A stretch of DNA of 64,000 nt from Nostoc sp. FACHB-152 (GTDB taxonomy: Bacteria; Cyanobacteriota; Cyanobacteriia; Cyanobacteriales; Nostocaceae): assembly GCF_014697475.1 (NCBI RefSeq), contig NZ_JACJRV010000018.1, forward strand, positions 33,537 to 97,536, written 5' to 3'. The notes under the pieces were generated by a model. That model saw only the letters and a program-made list of their open reading frames with translations, searched no databases and had not been told where the DNA came from. Shown in pieces: positions 44,701-51,902 of this stretch. The position numbers were made by a program, and so were the translations under genes. Every line of letters begins with the position of its first letter. The stretch's first letter is position 1.

Positions 44701-45719
44701 GCAATATTGACACTCCCACCCGCCAGAATGTGCAAAGATGCACCTGTGTAGCTACTAAAACTCACATCTCCAGTAGCGCGAATTACAGGATCATCAGGAC
44801 TAAACAGATTACCTAAATCGCCGTTTAATTTTTCTATCCTAAAACTACCTCCAGCCCAAAAATGTGCATCGCCGCCAATGGTATTTTCCGATTGCAACAC
44901 CATATTGCCACCAGAGTAAAAGCCACTATCTGGGTGATTTAAGGCATAAATATCTACTTTCTGATTACCTTGCGCCAGCATATTCCCACCCGCCGCCGCA
45001 ATAAAAGGATTACTTTCGCTATCTCTAACTTTTAAATCGTTCTGCGCTTGTAATGTTAAATCCCCACCAGCTTGCAGCGTTCCTTCTAAATCCAAATTTC
45101 CGGCATTCAGTGTCAAATCTTTTCCCGCTACCAAATTCCCTTGATTGGTAATACTTGCGGTTGGCTGTGAACCAAACTGCACACCCACAGGTACACTCAT
45201 TGTTAATAATGACGGTGCTTGGGTATCAGTAGCACTAAATTGACTACCATCCAGAAACTTAAAACTGTTAGCTGTGGTAGCCAGGAATGAACCTTGAATA
45301 TCTAACTGGGCATTTGGCCCAAAAATAATGCCCTTGGGATTGAGCAAAAATAAATTAGCTGCACCATTTACGCCCAAAGTCCCCAAAATATTAGAAGGGT
45401 TATTGCCAGTAACTCGACTCAAAATATTAGCAACGCCTGTAGGGTTAGCAAAATATACTCTCTGCCCATTGTTGACATTAAATTCTGCAAAACTATGGTA
45501 GAGGTTGCTTCCTCTTCTGGCACCACCTTCAATTAAGTCAGTCCCATTACTTGTACCATTTATCAAGTGGGAACTTTCATTTCCTAATGTAGTGTCAGGT
45601 ATAATTTGCGCCAAGCAAGGATTGCTGGTTAATATCGATACTACAGCAATCTGGAGGATAGTTCCCTTTGCTAGAAACAATCCAAGTTTGCCGTAAGCAA
45701 AATTCCTACGGTTATTCAC
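41706..45719 (-). CDS. TpsA-type filamentous haemagglutinin exoprotein (TpsA-1)
   Basis: 1337 residues. Signal peptide (ILQIAVVSILTSNPCLAQ), then the TPS domain (IIPDTTLGNESSHLINGTS; FAEFNVNNGQRVYFANPTGV; NPKGIIFG). The beta-helix is rich in N, G, S and T. The C-terminal part shares SDISASSDVGEDGEV, FVITGRGGLPPSPDDTL and EAVGMVRSANGDIVLTAQP with TpsA-2, so the two are paralogues. It is the first gene of the leftward series and overlaps tpsB by one base. Probably an adhesin or matrix component; no toxin domain is seen at its end. Confidence 0.92.
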   Translation of the reverse strand: MNNRRNFAYGKLGLFLAKGTILQIAVVSILTSNPCLAQIIPDTTLGNESSHLINGTSNGTDLIEGGARRGSNLYHSFAEFNVNNGQRVYFANPTGVANILSRVTGNNPSNILGTLGVNGAANLFLLNPKGIIFGPNAQLDIQGSFLATTANSFKFLDGSQFSATDTQAPSLLTMSVPVGVQFGSQPTASITNQGNLVAGKDLTLNAGNLDLEGTLQAGGDLTLQAQNDLKVRDSESNPFIAAAGGNMLAQGNQKVDIYALNHPDSGFYSGGNMVLQSENTIGGDAHFWAGGSFRIEKLNGDLGNLFSPDDPVIRATGDVSFSSYTGASLHILAGGSVNIASDVTINNVDSTGNSLQETVTLSDGTTLEIDGSKTPTLDIRAGVDSNYIGTPNFTPNLPIAFLQNPTTINPPTNANINIYGNIKNEGGLIFLTNQYQPNSQLPGNITTNQIYSGRSQSSATQNGGNIVIQSKGHITTDQISSGIDNNYDDTGNAGNIIIQSSGNITIGSENLNNKANAGAINASVITRNSEYYGEEYNSGNSGKIQITSSNGDITVEGGIFTNSTASGAKSHAGDTGDITLQALQGTVTVTANQAGAIVTRTKNDTNPPSGSTGKAGNITIDARTITINGREKNKDDLDVTSESAITGNSGNITFTSQKPLELDKVTIGTDARNGNGGDIEINAPSLTLTNSQITTTTKKNGTGNAGNIKIITQGSVLLKQSEINTNNEGSGYAGNITINASDEVSVLNGSKISSQGNLGNIDITTGSLSLNQKSGINTNNTNNSGYAGNININARDEVSLLDGSKIFSQGNLGYVDITTGSLSLNQTSEINTDSNGSEYAGYIKINASDEVSVLNGSKISSQGNNGYIDIFTRSLSLTNGAQINSSLTGVGDKVGYISIQAKDIVLLQGNSTLEDTDPNQTGIFTQIRQQGKLLSSDGKGNITLNTDQLIIKDGARLSADTDGKGKGNAGDIKVNAQQIDLKNQGRIISVVRENAEGNSGSIELKSRTLSITDDARISVSNLGTGNAGNVIINATNSVLLARKGRISSSVRNTATGKGGNINIDTNFLAADGGKIEAQNQGQGDGGKIAIKTQNLLLRRQSKITATAGSTTKPGNGGSITIDAKDGFVVAVPSEDSDIIANAFGGKGGSIKITANRILGFQNQGKLSSEQLSNLDKNGISDISASSDVGEDGEVSLNTLSIDPTQGLVALPTNLVDTSRLIAQGCGSNSNVAKGKSEFVITGRGGLPPSPDDTLKPGASLPEWVVNNTANNSNNSENMTETNLKQSSSNTADTLVEAVGMVRSANGDIVLTAQPTTATGLQSGLSSQVCGVVPGNVK
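43085..43550 (-). repeat. Three ~160-nt in-frame repeats in TpsA-1
   Basis: Units of about 53 codons with core SLSLNQxSxINT, a short Asn-rich spacer, YAGNIxINAxDEVSxLDGSK and IxSQGNLGxxDITTG. Three near-identical copies occur with small in-frame differences in the Asn/Ser spacer. They add beta-helix turns and could vary in number. Confidence 0.75.
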
Positions 45720-46250
45720 GGTGGCTTCAAAGTTATATTACTGAAAAATAATGCATAAGTTCTTACACATTAAAATCGCTACATCGTAATTTGTCAAGAA
45801 TTTATATAGTAATTTTCGTGGTTTAATGTATAGTTTTTTAGACTCAAGTTTAAACTAAGCAGTAAAAAACGACGCAGAAAAGCTGAGTTAAAAACAAAAA
45901 GACTTTAGTCCTAAAAATTGATAATTTTAAGCAGATTCTGGTTACATTTTGCAGAATATAATTGTATATTTTTTAACAAAAATATAACAGAATATACTAT
46001 GGTGTAGTTGCTCACTCTTCCAACCTGGAGAGATTTAAGTAATAAATGTGCTTTTACCCTTCAAAATTTGTCAAATAGCCTCTTATCCATTTCACAAAAA
46101 ATATGGCACAAATACAGACTGTGTAGAGACGCGATATATAGCGTTTATACACTAATACGATCGCATCTATTGTACAGTTTATGTATGCGATCGCTCCCTT
46201 GTTCAATTCGCTAAAATATAACCGCAAACAGTAGTTTAAATATCTGACAA
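45720..46250. other. 530-bp AT-rich upstream region of the exoprotein operon
   Basis: No coding potential. It must hold the promoter of TpsA-1 (leftward) and probably that of the rightward gene at 46251. It includes a degraded GTAGAGACGCGATATA palindrome remnant near 46123 and the second copy of the 38-nt HIP1-bounded repeat. Confidence 0.5.
46157..46194. repeat. 38-nt HIP1-bounded inverted repeat, copy 2
   Basis: Matches 23031-23068 at 35 of 38 positions. The first HIP1 is degenerate (ACGATCGC), the second intact. The centre CTATTGTACAGTTTATGT is conserved. It is preceded by a degraded GTAGAGACG-type element. Confidence 0.75.
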
Positions 46251-46715
46251 GTGCGGAAATATCAAGTTTTTTACTTACTATTTAATATCACTATGCTTGG
46301 TCTTATAGGCTTCTTTTTGCTATCGGATAGATATCCTGTAGCGACTTGCGAACAATGGAAATATAGTACTGGCTCGACCAGTGAAAAATATTACGCTTAT
46401 CCTGTAAAAATAGTAGTCAAGCCTTGGCGGGGGCAACACCATGTTTATGGAAACTTTATCCTTCCTAAGGGTTATAAAAATAATGGTTTTTTTACCATAA
46501 CACTGCCAGGTCAAAAAACTTACTGTGGCGCAATTCGTCCTATTGCTGATATATCACCGCCAGGGCTTGACACCCAACCTAAAAATTCTCGCTTTAGAGG
46601 ATATTTAAACACTCGCGTTGCTCTTTGGATAATCATCCAAGGGCATTTCAATGATTTAAAAAATCCCCAAAACTGGAAATTAGCCTATTTTGAGAAAAGA
46701 AAGTATAAATTTTAA
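46251..46715 (+). CDS. Hypothetical secreted or membrane-anchored protein (154 aa)
   Basis: Family not recognised. A single N-terminal hydrophobic segment (FYLLFNITMLGLIGFFLL) is followed by a short globular region with two cysteines (VATCEQWKYS and KTYCGAIRP), an amphipathic middle and a basic C-terminus. The start is GTG at 46251; the internal ATG at 46293 would shorten the hydrophobic segment. It lies alone upstream of the MITE-like element. Anchored in, or exported through, the plasma membrane. Confidence 0.55.
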   Translation: MRKYQVFYLLFNITMLGLIGFFLLSDRYPVATCEQWKYSTGSTSEKYYAYPVKIVVKPWRGQHHVYGNFILPKGYKNNGFFTITLPGQKTYCGAIRPIADISPPGLDTQPKNSRFRGYLNTRVALWIIIQGHFNDLKNPQNWKLAYFEKRKYKF

Positions 46716-46762
46716 TTTTTAGCAGGGAACAGAGTAAAAAGTGTTTATACTTCAGCCTTTTT

Positions 46763-46893
46763 ATATAGAACTAATATTTGATTTTTGGAAAAAATTAGTA
46801 CATTGTTACCTGCCTTATTTTCTGTTGCCTATTGCCTATTGCCTGTTGCCTGACTACACAAGTATGTTCAGCAATCAAACCGGATTCCTATAT
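46763..46893 (-). mobile_element. MITE-like element, copy A
   Basis: 131 bp whose reverse complement matches 63106-63221 along its length: ATATA(A/G)GAATCCGGTTTG, then CTGAACATACTTGTGTAGTC, then a heptad TTGCCTA region of variable length, then AAGGCAGGTAA and TTTTT(C/T)(C/A)AAAAATC to the end. Its ends are imperfect terminal inverted repeats (12 of 18 matches). No ORF. One end overlaps the last codon region of the nucleoside transporter and contains its TAG stop. Confidence 0.75.
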
Positions 46894-48096
46894 TAGTATT
46901 CCTGCAATACTAGCAGTGATAAAACTGGCCAGTAGACCACCTATCATTGTTCTGACACCCAAGCGAGCTAAATCATGTTGGCGGTTAGGAGCGATACCAG
47001 TCATACCGCCAATAGTAATTCCAATAGAGCCGATATTTGCAAAATTGCATAATGCGTAAGTGGCAATAATTACTGCTCGTTGGGAAATTTTGCCACCTTC
47101 CATTAATTGCTTTAAATCTAAGAAGGCAATAAACTCATTCAAAATTGTTTTTGTCCCTAATAATGCGCCCACTTGTTGGCAATCATTCCAAGGTACACCC
47201 ATTAACCATGCCACAGGAGCCATGATAAAAGATAATATCAACTGCAACGATAACTGCGGCAAATTCACCAGTGAACCCAACCATCCTAGCAAGGCATTTA
47301 ATGCAGCCAATAAACCTAAAAAAGCAATAATCATTACACCAACGTTAACTGCTAGTTTCACACCATCAATGGCTCCCGTAGTAGCAGCATCAATTACGTT
47401 GATATAATCAGTTTCTAAATCCATTCTGGCTTTACCCGCCGTCTGAGAAACGTCTGTTTCTGGGTACATTAATTTTGATACTACTAACGATGTCGGCGCA
47501 GTCATAAAGAAAGCTGCAATTAAATGTTCTGGCGGAATACCAAAAGAAAGATATGCGCCTAAAACTCCCCCAGCAATAGTTGCAAAACCTCCTGTCATCA
47601 CTGCATGAAGTTCTGATTGCGTCATATTGGCTACATAAGGTTTTACCATCAGTACCGCTTCTGTCGGCCCCAAAAAGATGTTACCTGCACAAGATAAAGA
47701 CTCTGAGCCTGATGTTTTCATTGTTTTCATCATCACCCATGCCAACATATTTATAACTCGCTGCAAAATTCCGTAGTAATATAAAACACTGATAAATGCA
47801 GAGAAAAAGATAATTGTTGGCAGGACTTGAAAGGCAAATAAATGCTCCTTAAAATTTTCGCCAAAAACAAATTTAGCTCCGACATCAGAAAAAGCTAAAA
47901 AATTGCTGACAATATCTCCTAAAGATTTGAAAACATTTAAACCCCACGGCGTTTTCAAAATTAGCAGCGCAAAAATAAACTCTAATCCTAAGCCCCAAGC
48001 AACTGTTCGCCATCGAATTGCTCGACGTTCAACAGATAGGGCATAAGATATACCCATAAAAACTAACATCCCCAGGGCAGAAATAGCACGTTCCAT
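46888..48096 (-). CDS. Concentrative nucleoside transporter (NupC/CNT family)
   Basis: About 402 residues with many membrane segments. The family motifs GPTEAVLMVKPY (re-entrant nucleoside-binding region), LGTKTILNEFIAF, and the closing CNFANIGSIGITIGGM are present, so it should import nucleosides with Na+ or H+. The ATG at 48096 is preferred; a TTG four codons earlier is possible. Its stop codon lies in the terminal repeat of a MITE-like element, so the final residues may have changed. Upstream is a divergent small membrane protein. Confidence 0.92.
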   Translation of the reverse strand: MERAISALGMLVFMGISYALSVERRAIRWRTVAWGLGLEFIFALLILKTPWGLNVFKSLGDIVSNFLAFSDVGAKFVFGENFKEHLFAFQVLPTIIFFSAFISVLYYYGILQRVINMLAWVMMKTMKTSGSESLSCAGNIFLGPTEAVLMVKPYVANMTQSELHAVMTGGFATIAGGVLGAYLSFGIPPEHLIAAFFMTAPTSLVVSKLMYPETDVSQTAGKARMDLETDYINVIDAATTGAIDGVKLAVNVGVMIIAFLGLLAALNALLGWLGSLVNLPQLSLQLILSFIMAPVAWLMGVPWNDCQQVGALLGTKTILNEFIAFLDLKQLMEGGKISQRAVIIATYALCNFANIGSIGITIGGMTGIAPNRQHDLARLGVRTMIGGLLASFITASIAGILI

Positions 48097-48350
48097 GTGG
48101 TTTCCCAAAACAGGCAGCTTAACCTGGTTAAAAAGTATACATAAAAATGTAGTTTATGGGGATTTTTTATTGATAGTTAATTAATGAAATTAAAGATGGC
48201 GATCGCTTGTCAAAATATTGTGGAAAAATATAATGGTAATTGAGAAGTAATCTTTATACCAAGTTAAGATTTAGAAATTGTAATAAAACTTTCGGTTTAA
48301 AATTGTTCCAAAACTGATACCCTAAAATTTACTTTGTCAAAAAACTGTTT

Positions 48351-48614
48351 ATGACTCGAATGTTTCGGCGATACCATCGCCAAATAGCAATTATCTTATG
48401 TTTGCCTTTGTTTTTAACTGTATTAACTGGTTTGGGCTTTACTGTAGCCCATGAATGGTTACATCAAGATGAACTAGGTGAATTCATTTTGGGACTGCAT
48501 ACACTAGAAATCATTCATTTAGAAAAAATTTACCCTATTTTGAACGGATTAGGTTTAGTTGGCTTATTGATTACTGGGGTAACTATGACAGGTTTATTCC
48601 GCCAACGAGCTTAG
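48351..48614 (+). CDS. Small PepSY-type membrane protein (87 aa)
   Basis: Two hydrophobic helices (IAIILCLPLFLTVLTGLGF and ILNGLGLVGLLITGVTM) joined by a short acidic loop (HEWLHQDELGEF) and preceded by a basic RRYHR. The pattern resembles the membrane helices of PepSY-associated proteins of cyanobacteria, but the PepSY domain itself is not present. Function unknown. The next 200 bp hold G-rich repeats and a CGCGCGTCCGCCTGCGCGG palindrome, with no gene. Confidence 0.6.
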   Translation: MTRMFRRYHRQIAIILCLPLFLTVLTGLGFTVAHEWLHQDELGEFILGLHTLEIIHLEKIYPILNGLGLVGLLITGVTMTGLFRQRA

Positions 48615-48822
48615 GGACTTCCAACTAATAAAATATCCAATCATGAGGGGTAGCAGGGGGAGCAGAGGGGCAGAGGAGAAATTATTTATATCATTTATTT
48701 GGTGAAATGGTATGAGGGAGTCGGGAAACCCGCCCAACGCAGTGGTTTGGCTATACAAACGCGCGTCCGCCTGCGCGGACTAACCTAAAATCAAACTTAA
48801 GTCGCTTGGTGCAAGATGTGAA
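48615..48822. repeat. G-rich and palindromic intergenic repeats
   Basis: Contains GGGGAGCAGAGGGG-type units and a CGCGTCCGCCTGCGCGGAC hairpin, typical Nostocales repeats. Nothing coding. Confidence 0.5.
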
Positions 48823-50883
48823 TTAACTATTAGGCTGACTGGCATTAATTAAAGTTGCATTTGCCAAAACTTGGACTTTTGTTAACTCACGTACAAGACT
48901 CTGAGCTTGATGTTGATAAAGTGGCGTTGGTAATACTATCGGCAAACTATTCAGCCATTGCCTAGCAAGAGTAAAACTACATCCGGTAATAGAGACGATT
49001 TTTTCTGCACCATCAGCAATAGCATTGATAGTTAGAGCTTTTTCAATCTTCACCTGCCAAAGACGAGGCAGCATTTCACCCCATTCTATTCGCTGTAAAC
49101 CATTGCTGGAGGCTAAAATAATTAAGCGATCGCCTACATCTAGTTTTAGATCATTCCAAGGTAATAATGAGTAATTAGATTGCCGAGCTTTTTGATAAAG
49201 AATCGGCACAACACCATAACCAAGAGCTATTTGAGATAGTAGTAATCCGTTAAGAGTATCACCCTGTTCAATCTTGTATTCTGTCACCATGATAATCTCA
49301 GCATTGAGGTGAAAAAAGCTGAGAACGTTTTCTCCAAAAGCGGCACAAGCAAAAACTTCGGCTGACAATGTTGCACCACACAAAACTTGAGCATAGGGAA
49401 ACAGTGGCGCGATATCTTCACTAAATTGGCGATCTTGAGAACGGATAATCAAACGACTAGAAGGGTTCATGGCATAAGCCATTAAACCCACCTCTAAATT
49501 TTCCATGTGATCGTCACCGACCACAACAATACTTTTGGCATGAGAAATATTAGCCTCAGCCAGTGCCGCATGAGCATTGTCAATAATCTTGGGAATCTGC
49601 GGTAATGTCTTTTGCTCAAGAGTAGTAGTGTGAATCCCAACTAAAGGTTGATTCAGTTCTTGCAAAACCTCAGCTATAGTCTGCCCTAACTGATTCAAAC
49701 CAATCAAAACTACATGGTTGCATTGGGGTATTGGCGGAGATCTCTTGAAAAACTCAAACCTGGAAGTAACCAGAGCATCAGTCAATAAAGCATACAACAC
49801 ACCCACGAAAGCTTGACCGATTAACGTCAGTCCCAGACTAAAAAATCGCAACCACCAGGGCATCTGTTCTGAAGGTAATAATGGAAATTTCACACCACCA
49901 AATAAATCACCATATCCTCCCAAAAGCAATACTGCTGTTGCATAAAAAGCTTCTTGAACTGAGATATCAGGATAATACAGCCAATAAAATACTATTCCCA
50001 TTAGCCATAGGATGAGTACAGTGATTGCATAGATTGTGGCAATGCGCCGGATTTGATTTTGGCTTTGATAATAAGATTGCCAAAATTTGATGATTTTTTG
50101 TTGGAGATTTTTTACTGTTATACCTCGAATCAACTGTTGCCACTGCCACCCGAAAGATTGAGATTTACTAGGATATTGCTCAAACAAATCCATCTGTTGT
50201 GCTACCTCAACATAAACCAGAGTGTCCCCCACTTGTACCACTGTCTCTGGATTCCACTCATAGAATTGTTTTGGTGGTTGAGATGAAACAGGTGTATGGC
50301 TCAAGACGCGGCGAGTTGTTAAATTGAGACGATATAATTGCTTGCCACAACACCAGCTTTCATGTCGTTGTACCCGATGCTCGTTGACTCGTAATAGTTG
50401 CCCCTCTAAAGTGAAATATCCAATTGCTTCCGATCCCAAGGCTGCCAAAGCAAAGGCATGAGCAGAAAGATGAGTCGGTTCAAAAGCTACAAAATTGCCG
50501 AGGTTTTTGGTTAAAAGTTCAGTGAAGTTTTGTTTATCAGAACGTACAATGATGCGGATTTGAGGATTTATACGTCGAGAAGCCAATGCCGTTTCTATAT
50601 TTACGCGCTCATTTCTTGTTACCAACAGAATTGAACGACATTGACGTATGCTTGCCTGCTCTAAAATGATGGGTTGGCGACAGTCTCCGATAATTAAGTT
50701 TTCTAATAAGCTTGGTACTTCTGGAACTTCCCAATATTCAGGCAATACATTATCTATGGCAATGATTTTAACATTGTACTGCTTTAAAACAGCAATACAA
50801 TGTTGACCTAAACTTTTGAGTCCACATACTAAGAACAGGTCTGGATTTTTGTCTTGACTAGTAGCGGTTGTTGTGGAGTTCAC
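48823..50883 (-). CDS. Potassium-channel-like protein with two RCK/TrkA-N domains
   Basis: 686 residues, GTG start. The N-terminal Rossmann domain (LFLVCGLKSLGQHCIAVL, 16-33) and a TrkA-C-like beta region (150-230) come first. Then a two-helix pore: TM1 279-303, a selectivity-filter-like LGGYGDL (321-327), TM2 345-372. A second Rossmann (VVLIGLNQLGQTIAEVL, 391 on) ends the chain. The usual filter is T-V-G-Y-G-D; here it is L-G-G-Y-G-D, so K+ selectivity is likely but not certain. RCK domains on both sides of the pore are unusual. Ligands would be NAD(H), Ca2+ or nucleotides. Upstream DNA is G-rich repeat. No operon partner. Confidence 0.88.
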   Translation of the reverse strand: MNSTTTATSQDKNPDLFLVCGLKSLGQHCIAVLKQYNVKIIAIDNVLPEYWEVPEVPSLLENLIIGDCRQPIILEQASIRQCRSILLVTRNERVNIETALASRRINPQIRIIVRSDKQNFTELLTKNLGNFVAFEPTHLSAHAFALAALGSEAIGYFTLEGQLLRVNEHRVQRHESWCCGKQLYRLNLTTRRVLSHTPVSSQPPKQFYEWNPETVVQVGDTLVYVEVAQQMDLFEQYPSKSQSFGWQWQQLIRGITVKNLQQKIIKFWQSYYQSQNQIRRIATIYAITVLILWLMGIVFYWLYYPDISVQEAFYATAVLLLGGYGDLFGGVKFPLLPSEQMPWWLRFFSLGLTLIGQAFVGVLYALLTDALVTSRFEFFKRSPPIPQCNHVVLIGLNQLGQTIAEVLQELNQPLVGIHTTTLEQKTLPQIPKIIDNAHAALAEANISHAKSIVVVGDDHMENLEVGLMAYAMNPSSRLIIRSQDRQFSEDIAPLFPYAQVLCGATLSAEVFACAAFGENVLSFFHLNAEIIMVTEYKIEQGDTLNGLLLSQIALGYGVVPILYQKARQSNYSLLPWNDLKLDVGDRLIILASSNGLQRIEWGEMLPRLWQVKIEKALTINAIADGAEKIVSITGCSFTLARQWLNSLPIVLPTPLYQHQAQSLVRELTKVQVLANATLINASQPNS

Positions 50884-51117
50884 TTGCTGTTAAAGGCTTT
50901 GCTACCAGAACTTGTGTTTGATTTTATGCTGCTATTTATCCTAATGTAAGCAAATAAGTTTGCATGGCTTTTTTACAAATCTTTTTCTCATGAATGACCA
51001 AGCCCCGTTGCGGCGGGGTGTGGAGGAAGAGACAGCCGCAACAACCGCGATTGATACAAGCCCTGCCCTCCCTACACCCCACACCCTACCCCCTACACCC
51101 TGCGCGCAGCGCATGAC

Positions 51118-51834
51118 CTACTCAGCTTTAGAAATTACCTGAGAATTTATCGTGTCTTGCTGGTTGCTAGAGTGTAAAGTTTCACGGGTAATCAAATACT
51201 TCTTACCCAACTCAGTAACATGAAGATATTGTGTTAAATCGATGGCTCGTCTACCATTATCACTCGCTTGAACCACATCACTGATATAACCAGAGTTCAT
51301 CTTAATTAATTTTAAATCTCGTAAACGTCTTAACTCATCACCTACTCTTTCGGAAACATAAAAGTTATAACTCGTCTTTGCTTGACAATTCTTCTCTAGT
51401 TGATCAATCTTTTCGTAGTCTTTTTCTCCAAGCAGAAAGTTATACATAAAAGCTTGCATTTCTTCTAAATTTTTTTGTTGTTTTTGTAATTGCTCTAGCT
51501 GTTGTGCTTGCAGTTCATCGATTTGTTTTTTCTGCTCATCAACCTCTTGCTTGAGTTGCTTAAACTTTGCTGTAACGCCACCTTCTTTAGAAATAGCAAA
51601 ATCCTCTAATCTATTTAGCAACCCAGAGTTGAACAATAAAATAATGGCGATGACTATAATATCTGGAGTTTCTATTTTTCTTGGCTGTTTTCCTTCTTTG
51701 AAAAACATTGGGCTAATTAAGCTAAATATTAGATATCCCAGTGCCAAGAATGAAACAATTTCAATTAATAAATGTTTATGATTTTTTTCGGGTACTTGCT
51801 GTTCTGTTTGATTAGAATTTTTCTGTTCAGTCAT
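51118..51834 (-). CDS. Two-TM, coiled-coil, winged-helix-like protein (238 aa)
   Basis: Family not recognised. Two hydrophobic segments (LIEIVSFLALGYLIFSLI and DIIVIAIILLFNSGLL) lie near the N-terminus. A Gln/Glu-rich coiled coil follows (KQEVDEQKKQIDELQAQQLE onward, about 95-140). The C-terminal 90 residues resemble a helix-turn-helix (DELRRLRDLKLIKMNSGYIS, then LHVTELGKKYLI). A membrane-tethered DNA-binding or oligomerising sensor is possible. A strong terminator separates it from the amidohydrolase upstream, so it is probably monocistronic. Confidence 0.65.
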   Translation of the reverse strand: MTEQKNSNQTEQQVPEKNHKHLLIEIVSFLALGYLIFSLISPMFFKEGKQPRKIETPDIIVIAIILLFNSGLLNRLEDFAISKEGGVTAKFKQLKQEVDEQKKQIDELQAQQLEQLQKQQKNLEEMQAFMYNFLLGEKDYEKIDQLEKNCQAKTSYNFYVSERVGDELRRLRDLKLIKMNSGYISDVVQASDNGRRAIDLTQYLHVTELGKKYLITRETLHSSNQQDTINSQVISKAE

Positions 51835-51861
51835 AATTATTCAACTTTAATTTAATAAAAT

Positions 51862-51896
51862 AAAAACACGGTATTAGGAAATTAAACCGTGTTTTT
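51862..51896 (-). terminator. Rho-independent terminator of the amidohydrolase gene
   Basis: On the minus strand AAAACACGGT pairs with ACCGTGTTTT around a 13-nt loop, followed by a T-rich tail (TTTTTATTTTA). It lies 7 nt after the amidohydrolase stop. Confidence 0.85.
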
Positions 51897-51902
51897 TGTG
51901 TT

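Noticed and set aside
41706..45719. C-terminal contact-dependent toxin on the TpsA proteins
   Set aside because: Both paralogues end in the same conserved tail with no VENN-like motif or variable toxin region, and no immunity gene follows.
48351..48614. Full PepSY-TM iron-uptake protein
   Set aside because: Only the membrane-helix part is present (87 aa); the PepSY domain is missing, so no function was assigned.
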